NCBI GenBank assembly: GCA_029846755.1
Contig: JARWBI010000005.1
Span: forward strand, 121,482-185,481
Source of the DNA: Falsirhodobacter flavus
GTDB taxonomy: Bacteria; Pseudomonadota; Alphaproteobacteria; Rhodobacterales; Rhodobacteraceae
Direction: 5' to 3'
DNA length: 64,000 nt
The notes beneath the pieces were generated by a model. The model was not told where the DNA came from and searched no databases. It was given only the letters and a program-made list of their open reading frames with translations. Below are positions 28,404 through 38,349 of the stretch, one piece after another (the first letter of the stretch is position 1; each line of letters starts with the position of its first letter). Both the position numbers and the translations under genes were made by a program.

Positions 28404-28631
28404 TTATCCCGACGCCCGGATGGCGAATGCGAACTCGCGGTCCAGCGCCAGCCCCGAAACGAAGGCCCGCAGCGCATCCTCGTCGATCGGATCTTCCAAT
28501 GCGAAAATCTCGTCCTCGTCCGGGAAGTTGGCGATGAACGCGTCGATCACCGCATCCAGCGCGGCCTTGCGGTCCGCAAACTCCGTCCGCGTCGTGACTT
28601 CGCCTACAGTCAGATCGAGTGTCTCGCTCAT
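28404..28631 (-). CDS. Small acidic protein of unknown function
   Basis: 75 residues, strongly acidic (D-E-D-E and D-P-I-D-E-D runs), with predicted helices and no membrane segment or signal. GGAGG lies five bases before the ATG, supporting translation. Unrecognised. It stands alone between the barrel gene and tRNA-Ile2, all on the minus strand. Confidence 0.7.
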   Translation of the reverse strand: MSETLDLTVGEVTTRTEFADRKAALDAVIDAFIANFPDEDEIFALEDPIDEDALRAFVSGLALDREFAFAIRASG

Positions 28632-28675
28632 GCCCGCCTCCGTTCAAAGGAACATCTAGCGCAGCGCGGGCGAGG

Positions 28676-28751
28676 TGGTAGGCCCGGAGGGACTCGAACC
28701 CCCAACCAAGGCGTTATGAGCGCCCTGCTCTAACCATTGAGCTACAGGCCC
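28676..28751 (-). tRNA. tRNA-Ile2 (anticodon CAU, lysidine type)
   Basis: 76 bases including an encoded CCA. The acceptor stem GGGCCTG pairs with CGGGCCT apart from one terminal wobble. The anticodon loop is CTCATAA, and the T-arm contains TTCGAGT. The sequence follows E. coli ileX closely (TTAGAGCAGG then CTCATAA), so the CAU anticodon most likely belongs to the isoleucine tRNA modified by TilS and not to methionine. Confidence 0.88.
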
Positions 28752-28859
28752 GGCGCGCCTTGCCTATGCCCAAGCGCGCGTCCGGTCAAGCCGCGTTGCA
28801 GAGCGGGGGCGGATCGTCTAATGCAGCGCGCAAGGATTTCCACCGCAGCGGGGCCAGCG

Positions 28860-29903
28860 ATGACGATCAAGAACGGATTGACCTATGCCGATGCAGGCGT
28901 CGACATCGATGCAGGCAATGCTCTGGTGGAGCGGATCAAGCCCGCGGCGAAGCGCACGGCGCGGTCCGGGACGGTTTCGGGGCTGGGCGGTTTCGGCGCG
29001 CTGTTCGATTTGAAGGCGGCGGGCTACAGCGATCCGATCCTCGTGGCGGCGACGGACGGGGTCGGCACCAAGCTGCGGATCGCGATCGACACGGGCAATG
29101 TCGGCACCATCGGCATCGATCTGGTCGCGATGTGCGTGAACGATCTGGTCTGCCAAGGGGCAGAGCCGCTGTTCTTCCTCGATTATTTCGCCACGGGCAA
29201 GCTGGACGTGGATCAGGCGACGGCGATCATCGAAGGCATTGCCGCAGGCTGCGAAGCGTCGGGTTGCGCGCTGGTCGGTGGCGAGACAGCCGAGATGCCG
29301 GGGATGTATCACAAGGGCGATTTCGATCTGGCGGGCTTTGCGGTCGGCGCGATGGAGCGGGGGACCGCGCTGCCGGAAGGGGTCGCGGAGGGCGACGTGC
29401 TTCTGGGGCTGGCCTCGGACGGCGTTCATTCCAACGGCTACAGCTTCGTTCGCAAAGTGGTGGAGATGTCGGGTCTTGGCTGGGATGCAGATGCGCCCTT
29501 TGCCGATGGCTCGCTGGGCGAGGCGTTGCTGACGCCGACGCGGCTTTATGTGAAACAGGCGCTGGCGGCGGTGCGGGCAGGGGGCGTTCACGCGCTGGCC
29601 CATATCACCGGCGGCGGGCTGACCGAGAACCTTCCGCGCGTGTTGCCCGAAGGGATGGGCGCGACCATCGATCTGGGCGCGTGGGGCCTGCCGCCCGTCT
29701 TCCGCTGGCTGGCGGAGACCGCCGGCATGGCGGAAGCCGAGCTGCTTAAGACCTTCAACTCGGGCATCGGGATGATCGTCGTCGTTGCTGCGGACCGTGC
29801 CGACGCCATCGAGGCGCTGCTCCGCGAGCAGGGCGAGACGGTCTGTCGTCTGGGCCATGTGACGGCGGGCGAGGGGGTCAGCTACTCGGGCAAGCTGCTG
29901 TGA
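28860..29903 (+). CDS. purM: Phosphoribosylformylglycinamidine cyclo-ligase
   Basis: 347 residues, equal to typical PurM. It converts FGAM to AIR with ATP, step five of purine synthesis. Seen: T-Y-A-D-A-G-V-D-I near the start, D-G-V-G-T-K-L at ~67-73, and [27 protein letters not shown] carries the conserved Pro-Gly loop. The ATG at 28860 is chosen by homology; the upstream ATG at 28821 would add an unrelated arginine-rich stretch. It overlaps purN by four bases. Confidence 0.97.
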   Translation: MTIKNGLTYADAGVDIDAGNALVERIKPAAKRTARSGTVSGLGGFGALFDLKAAGYSDPILVAATDGVGTKLRIAIDTGNVGTIGIDLVAMCVNDLVCQGAEPLFFLDYFATGKLDVDQATAIIEGIAAGCEASGCALVGGETAEMPGMYHKGDFDLAGFAVGAMERGTALPEGVAEGDVLLGLASDGVHSNGYSFVRKVVEMSGLGWDADAPFADGSLGEALLTPTRLYVKQALAAVRAGGVHALAHITGGGLTENLPRVLPEGMGATIDLGAWGLPPVFRWLAETAGMAEAELLKTFNSGIGMIVVVAADRADAIEALLREQGETVCRLGHVTAGEGVSYSGKLL

Positions 29904-30490
29904 AACGCGTCGCCATCCTGGTCTCGGGGGGTGGTTCCAACATGGTCGCCCTTGCGAAAAGCATGGTGGGCGATCATCCGGCGCGGCCCGTTCTGGTTGC
30001 GTCGAACGATCCGAATGCGGGCGGGCTGGCGCGCGCGCGGGACATGGGCATCGCCACGGCGGCGGTCGATCACCGCCCGTTCAAGGGCGACCGCGCTGCG
30101 TTCGAGGCCGCGCTGCTGGAGCCTATCCTTGCGTCCGAGCCCGACATCCTGTGCCTTGCCGGGTTCATGCGCGTGCTGACCCCCGCCTTCGTGAAGCGGT
30201 TCGAAGGGCGGATGCTGAACATCCACCCCTCGCTTTTGCCGAAATATCCGGGCCTGCACACGCACCGCCGCGCGATCGAGGCTGGCGACAGCGAGGCCGG
30301 CTGCACGGTGCATGAGGTCACCGCGATCCTCGATGACGGGCCGATGCTGGGGCAGATCCGCGTGCCGATCCTTTCGGGCGATACGGCGGACGCGTTGGCT
30401 GCACGGGTTCTGGTGCAGGAACACATCCTTTACCCCACCTGCCTGCGCGCCTTTGCGGATCGGCTTTCCATCGGGGCGGCCATCCGCTAA
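29900..30490 (+). CDS. purN: Phosphoribosylglycinamide formyltransferase
   Basis: 196 residues. It adds the formyl group from 10-formyl-THF to GAR. N-terminal V-S-G-G-G-S-N-M phosphate loop; catalytic [12 protein letters not shown] with Asn and His near 107-109; downstream D-D-G-P-M-L carrying the catalytic Asp. The GTG start overlaps the purM stop (GTGA), so the two are coupled. Confidence 0.97.
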   Translation: MKRVAILVSGGGSNMVALAKSMVGDHPARPVLVASNDPNAGGLARARDMGIATAAVDHRPFKGDRAAFEAALLEPILASEPDILCLAGFMRVLTPAFVKRFEGRMLNIHPSLLPKYPGLHTHRRAIEAGDSEAGCTVHEVTAILDDGPMLGQIRVPILSGDTADALAARVLVQEHILYPTCLRAFADRLSIGAAIR

Positions 30491-30508
30491 TCAGGAAAAC
30501 GAAGCCGG

Positions 30509-31693
30509 ATGACCCGGCGGTTCCTGAAAGCCAAGCCCATGCGAACGATTACCACCACCGAGGAACTGGCAGCCTTTTGCGAGGCTGCCAAGGCCGAACG
30601 CTATGTCACCATCGACACCGAATTTTTGCGCGAGCGGACCTATTGGGCCAAGCTGTGCCTGATCCAGCTTGCGCTGCCGGGAAAGAAGGGCGACGCCGTT
30701 CTGGTCGATCCCATCGCTGGGCCGGAGATGTCGCTCGATCCGTTGTATGATCTGTTCCGGTGGGAGCAGACGGTGAAGGTCTTCCACGCCGCGCGTCAGG
30801 ATCTGGAGATTTTCTTTGTCGAAGGTGGCGTGTTTCCGAAACCGCTGTTCGACACGCAGGTTGCCGCCATGGTCTGCGGCTTCGGCGAGCAGGTCGGATA
30901 CGAGACGCTGGTGCGCAAGATCGCGCATGAGGGGCTGGACAAGACCTCGCGCTTCACCGACTGGTCGCGCCGCCCGCTGTCCGAGGCGCAGAAGGAATAT
31001 GCGCTGGCCGACGTGACGCATCTGCGGGTGATCTATGAAAGCCTTGCCGCGCAGATCGCCAAGAACGGCCGCGAGCGTTGGGTGGCCGAGGAGCTGTCGC
31101 TGCTGACCGATCCTGCCACCTATACCACCCATCCCGACGATGCGTGGCAGCGGGTGAAGACGCGGACCACCTCGGGGCGTTTCCTTGCCGTGGTCAAGGC
31201 GCTGGCGAAGTTCCGCGAGGAATATGCCCAAGGCCACAATGTGCCGCGCTCGCGCGTGATGAAGGACGATGCGCTGCTGGAAGTCGCCTCGACCCGGCCC
31301 GCCAGCATCGAGGATCTGGGCAAGTCGCGCCTGCTGCTGCGCGAGGCGCGGCGCGGGGATATCGCGGACGGCATCCTTGCCGCCGTGAAGGCGGGTCAGG
31401 AAATGCCGCCCGAAGCCGTGCCGAAGCCCGACTTGCGTGAACAGATGCAGGTGAACCCTGCGCTGGCCGACCTGCTGCGCGTGCTGCTGAAGGCTAAGTC
31501 TGAATCGCTGGGCGTTGCGTCGAAGCTGATCGCGTCGTCGTCGGAACTCGATGCCATCGCGGCGGGCGAGCGGGATCTGCCGAGCCTGAAGGGCTGGCGG
31601 CGCGAGGCGTTCGGCGAGGATGCGCTGCGCCTTTGCCGGGGCGAGATCGCCCTGTCGGCAAAGGGCAACGACGTGCGCGTGATCGCTATCTGA
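30509..31693 (+). CDS. rnd: Ribonuclease D
   Basis: Up to 394 residues. A 3'-5' exoribonuclease for tRNA maturation. DEDDy exonuclease: D-T-E-F-L-R-E-R-T-Y (ExoI), H-A-A-R-Q-D-L-E (ExoII) and Y-A-L-A-D-V-T-H-L (ExoIII), followed by an HRDC region in the C-terminal half (R-T-T-S-G-R-F-L). The start is uncertain: the ATG at 30509 or 30539 (M-R-T-I-T-T-T-E-E-L, which looks more like relatives). The 3' end overlaps the converging lipoprotein gene by eight bases. Confidence 0.95.
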   Translation: MTRRFLKAKPMRTITTTEELAAFCEAAKAERYVTIDTEFLRERTYWAKLCLIQLALPGKKGDAVLVDPIAGPEMSLDPLYDLFRWEQTVKVFHAARQDLEIFFVEGGVFPKPLFDTQVAAMVCGFGEQVGYETLVRKIAHEGLDKTSRFTDWSRRPLSEAQKEYALADVTHLRVIYESLAAQIAKNGRERWVAEELSLLTDPATYTTHPDDAWQRVKTRTTSGRFLAVVKALAKFREEYAQGHNVPRSRVMKDDALLEVASTRPASIEDLGKSRLLLREARRGDIADGILAAVKAGQEMPPEAVPKPDLREQMQVNPALADLLRVLLKAKSESLGVASKLIASSSELDAIAAGERDLPSLKGWRREAFGEDALRLCRGEIALSAKGNDVRVIAI

Positions 31694-32129
31694 CGCTGGA
31701 CAGGGCGTTTCCTGCGCCCTGCACCACGATCTGGCGGATGCCTGCCAGATCGGCGCGGTTCAGCACCGCGGCCACCGTCACCTCGCGCGAGGCTTGGGTG
31801 GACACACGGCGATCTTCGACTGGCGGCGCGATGCGGAAATCATAGACCAGCACCCCATCCGCCAGCGGGCGGGCGATCAAGTCAGCCTGCCAGAAGCCTT
31901 GGGTCGGCGGAAGGCCGGTTGCACGGACGATTGCGCCGTCGCGCGTTTCTTCGACTTTCAGCGACGTGACCTGCGCCACCAATGGGCGCGGATCTGCCGC
32001 CACCACCACGGGCGCGAATGCGGGGTCCATCGGCTCCGGCCGGCCGCCGCCCCAGTTGGCGGGGTTCAGCCGCCCGCAGGCGCCAAGGGTCATCGTCAGC
32101 GCCAATGCGGCCAGAAGCGGTTTTCTCAT
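31686..32129 (-). CDS. Predicted lipoprotein of unknown function
   Basis: 147 residues with a signal peptide and lipobox L-G-A-C (Cys18). The mature domain has beta-strands such as R-P-L-A-D-G-V-L-V-Y-D-F-R-I and ends in a helical A-D-L-A-G-I-R-Q-I-V-V-Q-G-A-G-N. Such proteins recur next to rnd/sufE in Rhodobacterales, but no function is known to me. Confidence 0.78.
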   Translation of the reverse strand: MRKPLLAALALTMTLGACGRLNPANWGGGRPEPMDPAFAPVVVAADPRPLVAQVTSLKVEETRDGAIVRATGLPPTQGFWQADLIARPLADGVLVYDFRIAPPVEDRRVSTQASREVTVAAVLNRADLAGIRQIVVQGAGNALSSVR

Positions 32130-32237
32130 GCCTGTCCCCTTCGTTTGCCCTTGCCTAGCGGATCGGCGGCGCTTTGAAAAGCTGGACCTTTCCCCATGCG
32201 CACCTTACCTGTGCAGCGCAGAATACCGGAGAGAGAC

Positions 32238-32639
32238 ATGGCCACCCAAGCCTTCGAGGACATCGCCGACACTTTCGAATTCCTTGACGATTGGGAGGAC
32301 CGCTATCGCCATGTGATCGAATTGGGCAAGGCGATGCCCGCCATGCCCGATGCGCTGAAGGTCCCAGCCACCAAGGTCGAAGGCTGCGCCAGCCAGGTCT
32401 GGATCCATCCCGTGACCGAGGGCGGTCGCTTCGATTTTCAGGGCGACAGCGATGCGATGATCGTGCGCGGGCTGATCGCCGTGCTGCACGCGCTTTATGC
32501 CGGGCTGACCCCGACCGAGGTTCAGGGCGTGGACGCCCCGGCAGAACTGGCCCGGCTGGGGCTGGACCGCCACCTTTCCTCGCAACGCTCGAACGGGGTG
32601 CGGGCGATGGTCCAGCGCATCCGCGAGGTAACGGCCTAG
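32238..32639 (+). CDS. sufE: SufE family sulfur acceptor protein
   Basis: 133 residues. SufE accepts persulfide sulfur from cysteine desulfurase SufS for Fe-S cluster assembly. The acceptor cysteine is in V-E-G-C-A-S-Q-V-W near residue 53. Other family features: E-F-L-D-D-W-E-D-R-Y near the N-terminus and a hydrophobic G-L-I-A-V-L-H-A-L-Y-A-G helix. GAGAGA precedes the ATG. The stop overlaps the converging DUF427-like gene by four bases. The suf cluster itself is elsewhere. Confidence 0.95.
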   Translation: MATQAFEDIADTFEFLDDWEDRYRHVIELGKAMPAMPDALKVPATKVEGCASQVWIHPVTEGGRFDFQGDSDAMIVRGLIAVLHALYAGLTPTEVQGVDAPAELARLGLDRHLSSQRSNGVRAMVQRIREVTA

Positions 32640-32914
32640 AGCCGCTCGATAGTCACCTTCCTCGGGTCGAAGGCCAGACGGTCTGACACGGTATAGGCGA
32701 CATCCGGAATCGTGCCGGAAGCGGCGACCAGCGCGAAACGGTCGCCGGTTCGGTCAAGCAGCGCCATCGCGATATCGGCGGTCGGGAAAAGCACGACGGC
32801 CTCGCGCCCCGGCTCGTCCAGTTCCAGCACGTCGCGGCTTTCGGCAAGGATGGCATCCTCGCTGCGCACGACCCAGAGGCCCGTCACCTTGCGGATGCGG
32901 CTTTCGTCGACCAT
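32636..32914 (-). CDS. DUF427-like small protein
   Basis: 92 residues. R-S-E-D-A-I-L-A-E-S-R-D-V-L-E-L-D-E at ~14-31, followed by V-V-L-F-P-T-A-D-I, fits the DUF427 pattern, in which a short beta-barrel begins with an induced-strand and a conserved S-R. AAAGGA lies seven bases before the ATG at 32914; the longer upstream starts are not needed. Function unknown. Confidence 0.7.
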   Translation of the reverse strand: MVDESRIRKVTGLWVVRSEDAILAESRDVLELDEPGREAVVLFPTADIAMALLDRTGDRFALVAASGTIPDVAYTVSDRLAFDPRKVTIERL

Positions 32915-32975
32915 GGGGGTTCCTTTCATGCTGCGATGCGGCATGATTAACCATTGGCGTTAGCGCTGCCAACCC

Positions 32976-34721
32976 TCAAATCGGCTGGGTGGCCTGACGC
33001 AACCATGAGAGCGCAAGACCGGCAAGGCGGGGGCTGATCCGGTCCAGCACCTGCGCATGATAGGCGTTGATCCAGTCCCGCTCGCCCGGCGAAAGGCGTT
33101 CGGTCAGGATCAGGCGGCGGTCCAGCGGCACGAAGGTCAGCGTTTCGAACGCCAGTTGCGTGCGATCGTCGGCAAGGCGTTCGGCTTCCTGCACGACCAG
33201 CAGGTTTTCGATCCGGATGCCGAAGGCGCCCTCGCGGTAATATCCCGGCTCGTTCGACAGGATCATCCCGGGATCGAGCGGCACGTCCGACAGGCGCGAC
33301 AGGCGCTGCGGCCCCTCATGCACCGACAGGAACGCGCCGACGCCGTGGCCGGTGCCGTGGTCGTAATCCATTCCGGCGAGCCAGAGCGGATAGCGGGCCA
33401 GCGCATCCAGATCGCGCCCCGCCAGCCCCTTGGGCCAACGCGCGCGAGACATGGCGATCATGCCTTGCAGCACGCGGGTGAAACATTCGCGCGCCTCATC
33501 CCCCGGATCGCCGATGGCGACGGTGCGGGTGATGTCCGTCGTGCCGTCCGGGTATTGCGCGCCGCTGTCCACCAGCAGCAGCGTGTCGGTGCCAAGGGGG
33601 CGGTTGGTCGCCTCGGTCACGCGGTAATGGATGATCGCGCCGTTCGGACCTGCGCCGCAGATCGTGTCGAAGCTGATGTCATGCAGCGCGTTCGTTGCGC
33701 GGCGGAAGCCTTCCAGCGCCTGCACCACGTCGATCTCGGTCAGCCCCTCGCGCCCATCCAGCCATGCGAGGAATTCGACCATCGCCGCGCCGTCGCGCAG
33801 ATGCGCCTCGCGCGTGGCGGCGATCTCGGCGGCGTTCTTGCGGGCTTTGGGCAGGCGGCAGGGATCGTCCCCGGCAATAACGGTGCCAAGCGCGTCGCGC
33901 AGGGCGATGGGGGCGGTCGCCGGGTCCAGACGCACCGGGCCGTCGATGGCAGCAAGGGCGGGCAGGAACGCCTCGGGCGGGTGCAGGGCCGCGCCGGAAT
34001 GCGCGATCACTGCATCGTCGAATTTGGCCGGATCGGCGAACAGGTCCACGCGCCCGTCATCGTGCAGAATGGCGAAGGCGTGCAGCACCGGGTTGCGCGG
34101 CACATCCGACCCGCGGATGTTCAGAAGCCAGCAGATACTGTTGGGCAGGGTCAGCACGGCGGCCTTCGCGCCGATGGTTGCTGCAAGCCGCACCCGTTTC
34201 GCCGCCGAGGATTCCCCCGCCAACGCATCCGGATGGATGAACGCGCGGCCCTGCGGCGGGGCGGGGCGATCCGGCCAGATGCGGTCCACGAGGTTCGGCA
34301 CCCGGCGCAGCCGCACACCTGTCGCCTCGATCTTTGCGATCTCGTCCGGGGTGTGTAGCCATGGATCGAAGCCCACCTCTCCGGCCGCATGTTCGGCCAG
34401 CCAGTCGCCCGGTTTCACCTCGGGCCACGGCACGGGGGTGAACACCGACAGGTCCACCTGCGTCTTCACCTGCGTGCGGTATCGACCGTCGATGAAGACG
34501 CCCGCGATGTCGGGCAGCACGATGCACAGCCCTGCCGACCCGGTGAATCCCGTCAGCCATGACAGACGTTCATCGGCAGGGGCGACGTATTCGCCCTGAT
34601 GCGCGTCGGCACGGGGGATGATGAAGCCCGCCAGCCCCTCGGCTGCGATCTGCGTGCGCAGGGCAGCAAGCCGCGCCGCCCCGTGTTCCGGGGATGCGGC
34701 GGTGGTGAAGGTCTGGAACAT
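32976..34721 (-). CDS. pepP: Xaa-Pro aminopeptidase (M24B)
   Basis: 581 residues with two creatinase-like N-terminal domains (~1-300) and a C-terminal pita-bread M24 metallopeptidase. It removes N-terminal residues preceding proline. Metal ligands: L-L-V-D-S-G-A-Q-Y, T-D-I-T-R-T, G-T-G-H-G-V-G, L-S-N-E-P-G-Y-Y and the final F-R-I-E-N type segment as F-G-I-R-I-E-N-L. It overlaps the cobT stop (ATGA). Confidence 0.95.
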   Translation of the reverse strand: MFQTFTTAASPEHGAARLAALRTQIAAEGLAGFIIPRADAHQGEYVAPADERLSWLTGFTGSAGLCIVLPDIAGVFIDGRYRTQVKTQVDLSVFTPVPWPEVKPGDWLAEHAAGEVGFDPWLHTPDEIAKIEATGVRLRRVPNLVDRIWPDRPAPPQGRAFIHPDALAGESSAAKRVRLAATIGAKAAVLTLPNSICWLLNIRGSDVPRNPVLHAFAILHDDGRVDLFADPAKFDDAVIAHSGAALHPPEAFLPALAAIDGPVRLDPATAPIALRDALGTVIAGDDPCRLPKARKNAAEIAATREAHLRDGAAMVEFLAWLDGREGLTEIDVVQALEGFRRATNALHDISFDTICGAGPNGAIIHYRVTEATNRPLGTDTLLLVDSGAQYPDGTTDITRTVAIGDPGDEARECFTRVLQGMIAMSRARWPKGLAGRDLDALARYPLWLAGMDYDHGTGHGVGAFLSVHEGPQRLSRLSDVPLDPGMILSNEPGYYREGAFGIRIENLLVVQEAERLADDRTQLAFETLTFVPLDRRLILTERLSPGERDWINAYHAQVLDRISPRLAGLALSWLRQATQPI

Positions 34722-36595
34722 CAGCCGACCTTCTTCATGCCAAGCACGCGCGCCCGTTTGCGCGGATCGCTGTCGAACAGCGAGGCAAGCTGTTCGGTCA
34801 TCGCGCCGGCAAGCTGTTCGACGTCGGTGATGGTGACCGCGCGCTGGTAGTATCGCGTCACGTCATGGCCGATGCCGATGGCGATCAGTTCGACTGCGCG
34901 GCGGCGTTCGACCATCGCGATCACGTCGCGCAGGTGCTTCTCAAGATAATTCGCCGGGTTCACCGACAGGGTGGAATCGTCCACCGGCGCACCGTCGGAA
35001 ATCACCATCAGGATCTTGCGTGCCTCGGGGCGGGCGGCGGTGCGGCGGTGCGCCCATTCCAGCGCCTCGCCGTCGATGTTTTCCTTCAGCAGCCCTTCCT
35101 TCATCATCAGGCCAAGGTTCGCGCGCGACCGGCGCCACGGGCTGTCCGCCCCCTTGTAGATGATGTGGCGCAAATCGTTCAGGCGGCCCGGCGTCTGCGG
35201 GCGCCCTTCGGCCAGCCACCTCTCGCGGCTTTGCCCACCTTTCCACGCGCGGGTGGTGAAGCCGAGGATTTCGACCTTCACCTGACACCGCTCCAGCGTG
35301 CGGGCCAGAACGTCGGCACAGATCGCGGCGATGGAGATCGGGCGGCCCCGCATGGACCCGGAATTGTCCAGCAGCAGCGTCACGCAGGTATCGCGGAACT
35401 CGGTATCCTTCTCCACCTTGAAGGACAGGGGCGTGGTGGGGTTCGCCACCACACGCGCCAGACGGCCCGCGTCCAGGATGCCTTCCTCGCGGTCGAAGGT
35501 CCAGCTGCGGTTCTGCTGCGCCTGAAGACGGCGTTGCAGCTTGTTCGCCAGACGCGACACGGCGCCCTTCAGCGGTTCAAGCTGCTGGTCCAGATAGGCG
35601 CGCAGGCGTTCCAACTCTGCCGCCTCGGCCAGATCCTCGGCGGCGATCTCCTCGTCGAACTGGGGGGTGAAGACGGCATAGTTCGGATCGGCGTCGGAAT
35701 AGGAGGCGGGGGGCGGCGGCTCCTGCGGGGCGTCGCCCTCGGGCAGTTCGGCCTCCTCGCCTTCCTCCATCTCGGCGCTGTCCTCGGTCGAGACCTGCGC
35801 CTGCGACTGGTCCTGCTGCTGCTCCTGGCTGCGCTCGGGCGAGGCGTCTGCTTCGTCCTGCTCGCCCTGTTCCTCGCCGGTGCTGTCGGGCTCGCTCTCG
35901 TCCTGTTCGGCATTCTCGGGCGGCTCGTCGCCCATCTCGTCCGTGTCGGGATCGTCGCCAAGCTGGTCGCCATATCCCAGATCGGCGATCATCTTGCGGG
36001 CCATCCGCGCAAATGCCGCCTGATCGGACAGGTTGGCGTCCAGCGTGGCCAGCGTCTCGCCCGCCTCGGCTTCGATCATACCGCGCCACAGCTCGGCCAC
36101 ATTGGCGGCGCCAGCGGGCAGATCGCGCCCCGTCGCCATTTGGCGCACGATATATCCCGCCGCTGCTGCGAGGGGCGCATCCGACGCGGTCCTGATGCCG
36201 GCATAACCCTTGCGGTCCGCCTCGTGCCCGATCTTGGCGTCGATGTTCCCGGCGGTCCCCGGCATGTCGCGCGCGCCCATCGCCTCGCAGCGGGCGGTTT
36301 CCATCGCGTCATAGATGTCGCGGGCAAGCTGGCCCGTGGGGGCATAGCGGGCCGACAGCCCTTCGTCGTGATACCGGCGGCGCAGCGCGAACGCATCGGC
36401 GGTCCCCCGGGCCAGCAGCACCTCGTCCCGCGTCATGCGGCGCGACACCTGCGGCAGGCGCATCCCATCGCGGTTCATGCCGGGCGGATCGACGGAATAG
36501 GTCACCGTCATCTCGGGGTCATGGGCCAGCGTCTTCGTGGCCTCGGCCAAGGCTTTCTTGAACGGATCGGCGGGGTTGTCGGCGGGCTTGCTCAT
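34721..36595 (-). CDS. cobT: Cobaltochelatase subunit CobT
   Basis: 624 residues. With CobS (AAA+) and CobN it inserts cobalt into hydrogenobyrinate diamide in aerobic B12 synthesis. N-terminal CobT domain, then a very acidic Q/E/D-rich linker at ~225-320, then a C-terminal VWA domain with [14 protein letters not shown] near 398-406 and I-S-D-G-A-P-V-D-D. Start M-S-K-P-A-D-N; an upstream extension is unlikely. It is separated from cobS by a plus-strand flavin reductase, which is unusual because the two are often adjacent. Confidence 0.96.
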   Translation of the reverse strand: MSKPADNPADPFKKALAEATKTLAHDPEMTVTYSVDPPGMNRDGMRLPQVSRRMTRDEVLLARGTADAFALRRRYHDEGLSARYAPTGQLARDIYDAMETARCEAMGARDMPGTAGNIDAKIGHEADRKGYAGIRTASDAPLAAAAGYIVRQMATGRDLPAGAANVAELWRGMIEAEAGETLATLDANLSDQAAFARMARKMIADLGYGDQLGDDPDTDEMGDEPPENAEQDESEPDSTGEEQGEQDEADASPERSQEQQQDQSQAQVSTEDSAEMEEGEEAELPEGDAPQEPPPPASYSDADPNYAVFTPQFDEEIAAEDLAEAAELERLRAYLDQQLEPLKGAVSRLANKLQRRLQAQQNRSWTFDREEGILDAGRLARVVANPTTPLSFKVEKDTEFRDTCVTLLLDNSGSMRGRPISIAAICADVLARTLERCQVKVEILGFTTRAWKGGQSRERWLAEGRPQTPGRLNDLRHIIYKGADSPWRRSRANLGLMMKEGLLKENIDGEALEWAHRRTAARPEARKILMVISDGAPVDDSTLSVNPANYLEKHLRDVIAMVERRRAVELIAIGIGHDVTRYYQRAVTITDVEQLAGAMTEQLASLFDSDPRKRARVLGMKKVG

Positions 36596-36687
36596 ACCGA
36601 CAGGTAAAGCACCCCTTGTGCCGCGCGGCAAGGCTTGTCGGCACCGGCTGCCGCGCCACCTTAGCTGTCATCCAAAGGAGGTGAGAC

Positions 36688-37263
36688 ATGATACCCAAGA
36701 TCGCCGTCATCATCGGATCGACCCGCCCCACCCGCTTTGCCGACAAACCGGCCGCGTGGTTCATGGACATCGCGAAGAAGCGCGAAGACATGGAAGTGGA
36801 ATTGGTCGACCTGCGCGAGTTCGACCTGCCGTTCTTTGCCGAAAAGGCGTCGAACATGTGGATGCCATCCGAAGACCCGCGCGCAGTCGCATGGCAGCAG
36901 AAGATCGGCGAATTCGACGGCTATGTCTGGATCACGGCGGAATATAACCATTCCATCACCGGGTCGATGAAGAACGCGCTGGATCAGGCCTATAAGGAAT
37001 GGGTCAGAAAACCCGTGGGTGCGGTCGCCTATGGCGGCGTCGGCGGCGCGCGGGCAGTGGAACATCTGCGCACCATCGCGGTGGAGCTTCAGATGGTCCC
37101 GGTGCGCAATGCCGTCCATATCGGCGCGGGGGAGTTCATGAAGGTCTCGCCCTTGGGGAAAGACCTGCCGATGTCCGAGATTTCGGAGATCATCGAGCCG
37201 TCCGCCAAGGGTCTGCTCGATGATATCGCGTGGTGGGCGAAGGCGACGATGGCCGCCCGTTAG
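36688..37263 (+). CDS. NAD(P)H-dependent FMN reductase
   Basis: 191 residues, flavodoxin-like fold. I-I-G-S-T-R-P-T-R at 8-16 is the FMN phosphate loop, [15 protein letters not shown] at ~89-103 is diagnostic of the NADPH-dependent FMN reductase family, and [10 protein letters not shown] follows. Substrate unknown (quinones, chromate or azo dyes in relatives). It lies between cobT and cobS on the opposite strand, with its stop overlapping the cobS stop. AAAGGAGG precedes the ATG. Confidence 0.93.
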   Translation: MIPKIAVIIGSTRPTRFADKPAAWFMDIAKKREDMEVELVDLREFDLPFFAEKASNMWMPSEDPRAVAWQQKIGEFDGYVWITAEYNHSITGSMKNALDQAYKEWVRKPVGAVAYGGVGGARAVEHLRTIAVELQMVPVRNAVHIGAGEFMKVSPLGKDLPMSEISEIIEPSAKGLLDDIAWWAKATMAAR

Positions 37264-38234
37264 CGCATCGCCATGGAGGCTGCGCTTTCCGGCAGTTCCT
37301 CGGCAAAGCAGCGCTGGTAGAATTCCGCCACCGTCTGGCGCTCCAGCTCGTCGCATTTGTTCAGGAACGTCAGGCGGAAGGCGTAGCCGACATTGCGGAA
37401 GATTTCCGCGTTCTGCGCCCATGCGATGACGGTCCGTGGCGACATGACGGTGGACAGGTCCCCGTTCATGAAGGCCGTCCGGGTCAGGTCGGCGACGGTC
37501 ACCATCTGGTTGATCGTCTTGCGGCCTTTTTCGGTGTTGTAATGCGGCGATTTCGCCAGAACGATCGCAGCCTCGGCATCGTGGGACAGGTAGTTCAGCG
37601 TCGCAACGAGGCTCCAGCGGTCCATCTGGCCTTGGTTGATCTGCTGCGTGCCGTGGTAGAGGCCGGTGGTGTCGCCAAGGCCGACGGTGTTGGCGGTCGC
37701 GAACAGGCGGAAGGACGGGTGGGGGGTGATGACCTCGTTCTGGTCCAGAAGGGTCAGCTTGCCATCCGCCTCCAGCACGCGCTGGATCACGAACATCACG
37801 TCGGCGCGGCCTGCGTCGTATTCGTCGAACACGATGGCGCAGGGGTTGCGCAGCGCCCAGGGCAGGATGCCTTCCTGAAACGCCGTGACCTGCTTGCCGT
37901 CGATCAGCTTGATCGCGTCCTTGCCGATCAGGTCGATCCGCGACACATGGCTGTCGAGGTTCACGCGCACGCAGGGCCAGTTCAGGCGGTTGGCAATCTG
38001 TTCGATATGCGACGATTTCCCGGTGCCGTGATACCCTTGAATCATCACGCGGCGGTTATAGGCAAAACCTGCAAGGATCGCGAGCGTGGTGTCCGGATCG
38101 AATTTATAGGTGCTGTCCTGATCCGGCACACGGTCTGTGCGTTCGGCGAAGCCCTTCACCTTCATGTCGGTATCGATGCCGAAAACCTCGCGGACAGAGA
38201 TTTCCTCGGTAGGTTTGGCGGGCTGATCCAACAT
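37260..38234 (-). CDS. cobS: Cobaltochelatase subunit CobS
   Basis: 324 residues, AAA+ ATPase. Walker A G-Y-H-G-T-G-K-S at ~67-74, Walker [10 protein letters not shown] at ~134-142 and A-T-A-N-T-V-G-L-G at ~178-186. The N-terminus S-V-R-E-V-F-G-I-D is characteristic. The start M-L-D-Q-P-A-K at 38234 has AGAGGA five bases upstream; the longer in-frame start six codons earlier does not. Confidence 0.97.
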   Translation of the reverse strand: MLDQPAKPTEEISVREVFGIDTDMKVKGFAERTDRVPDQDSTYKFDPDTTLAILAGFAYNRRVMIQGYHGTGKSSHIEQIANRLNWPCVRVNLDSHVSRIDLIGKDAIKLIDGKQVTAFQEGILPWALRNPCAIVFDEYDAGRADVMFVIQRVLEADGKLTLLDQNEVITPHPSFRLFATANTVGLGDTTGLYHGTQQINQGQMDRWSLVATLNYLSHDAEAAIVLAKSPHYNTEKGRKTINQMVTVADLTRTAFMNGDLSTVMSPRTVIAWAQNAEIFRNVGYAFRLTFLNKCDELERQTVAEFYQRCFAEELPESAASMAMR

Positions 38235-38349
38235 GATATCCTCTTTCGTCACCTGCCATGTTGATGGAACAATCCATCAGGCGGTGCAAGGGCGGAACCA
38301 CGCCGCCAGCCGCCTGTTCCTTCTGCATCGCAGCAAGAAGGAGCGTAGA

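Noticed and set aside
28676..28751. Calling the CAU tRNA an elongator or initiator methionine tRNA.
   Set aside because: The anticodon arm and D-arm follow E. coli ileX and the acceptor start pairs normally, so the lysidine-type isoleucine tRNA fits better.
32947..32963. TTAA-N9-TTAG in the gap upstream of the DUF427-like gene as a CtrA box.
   Set aside because: Spacing is nine and not seven bases and the second half is imperfect.
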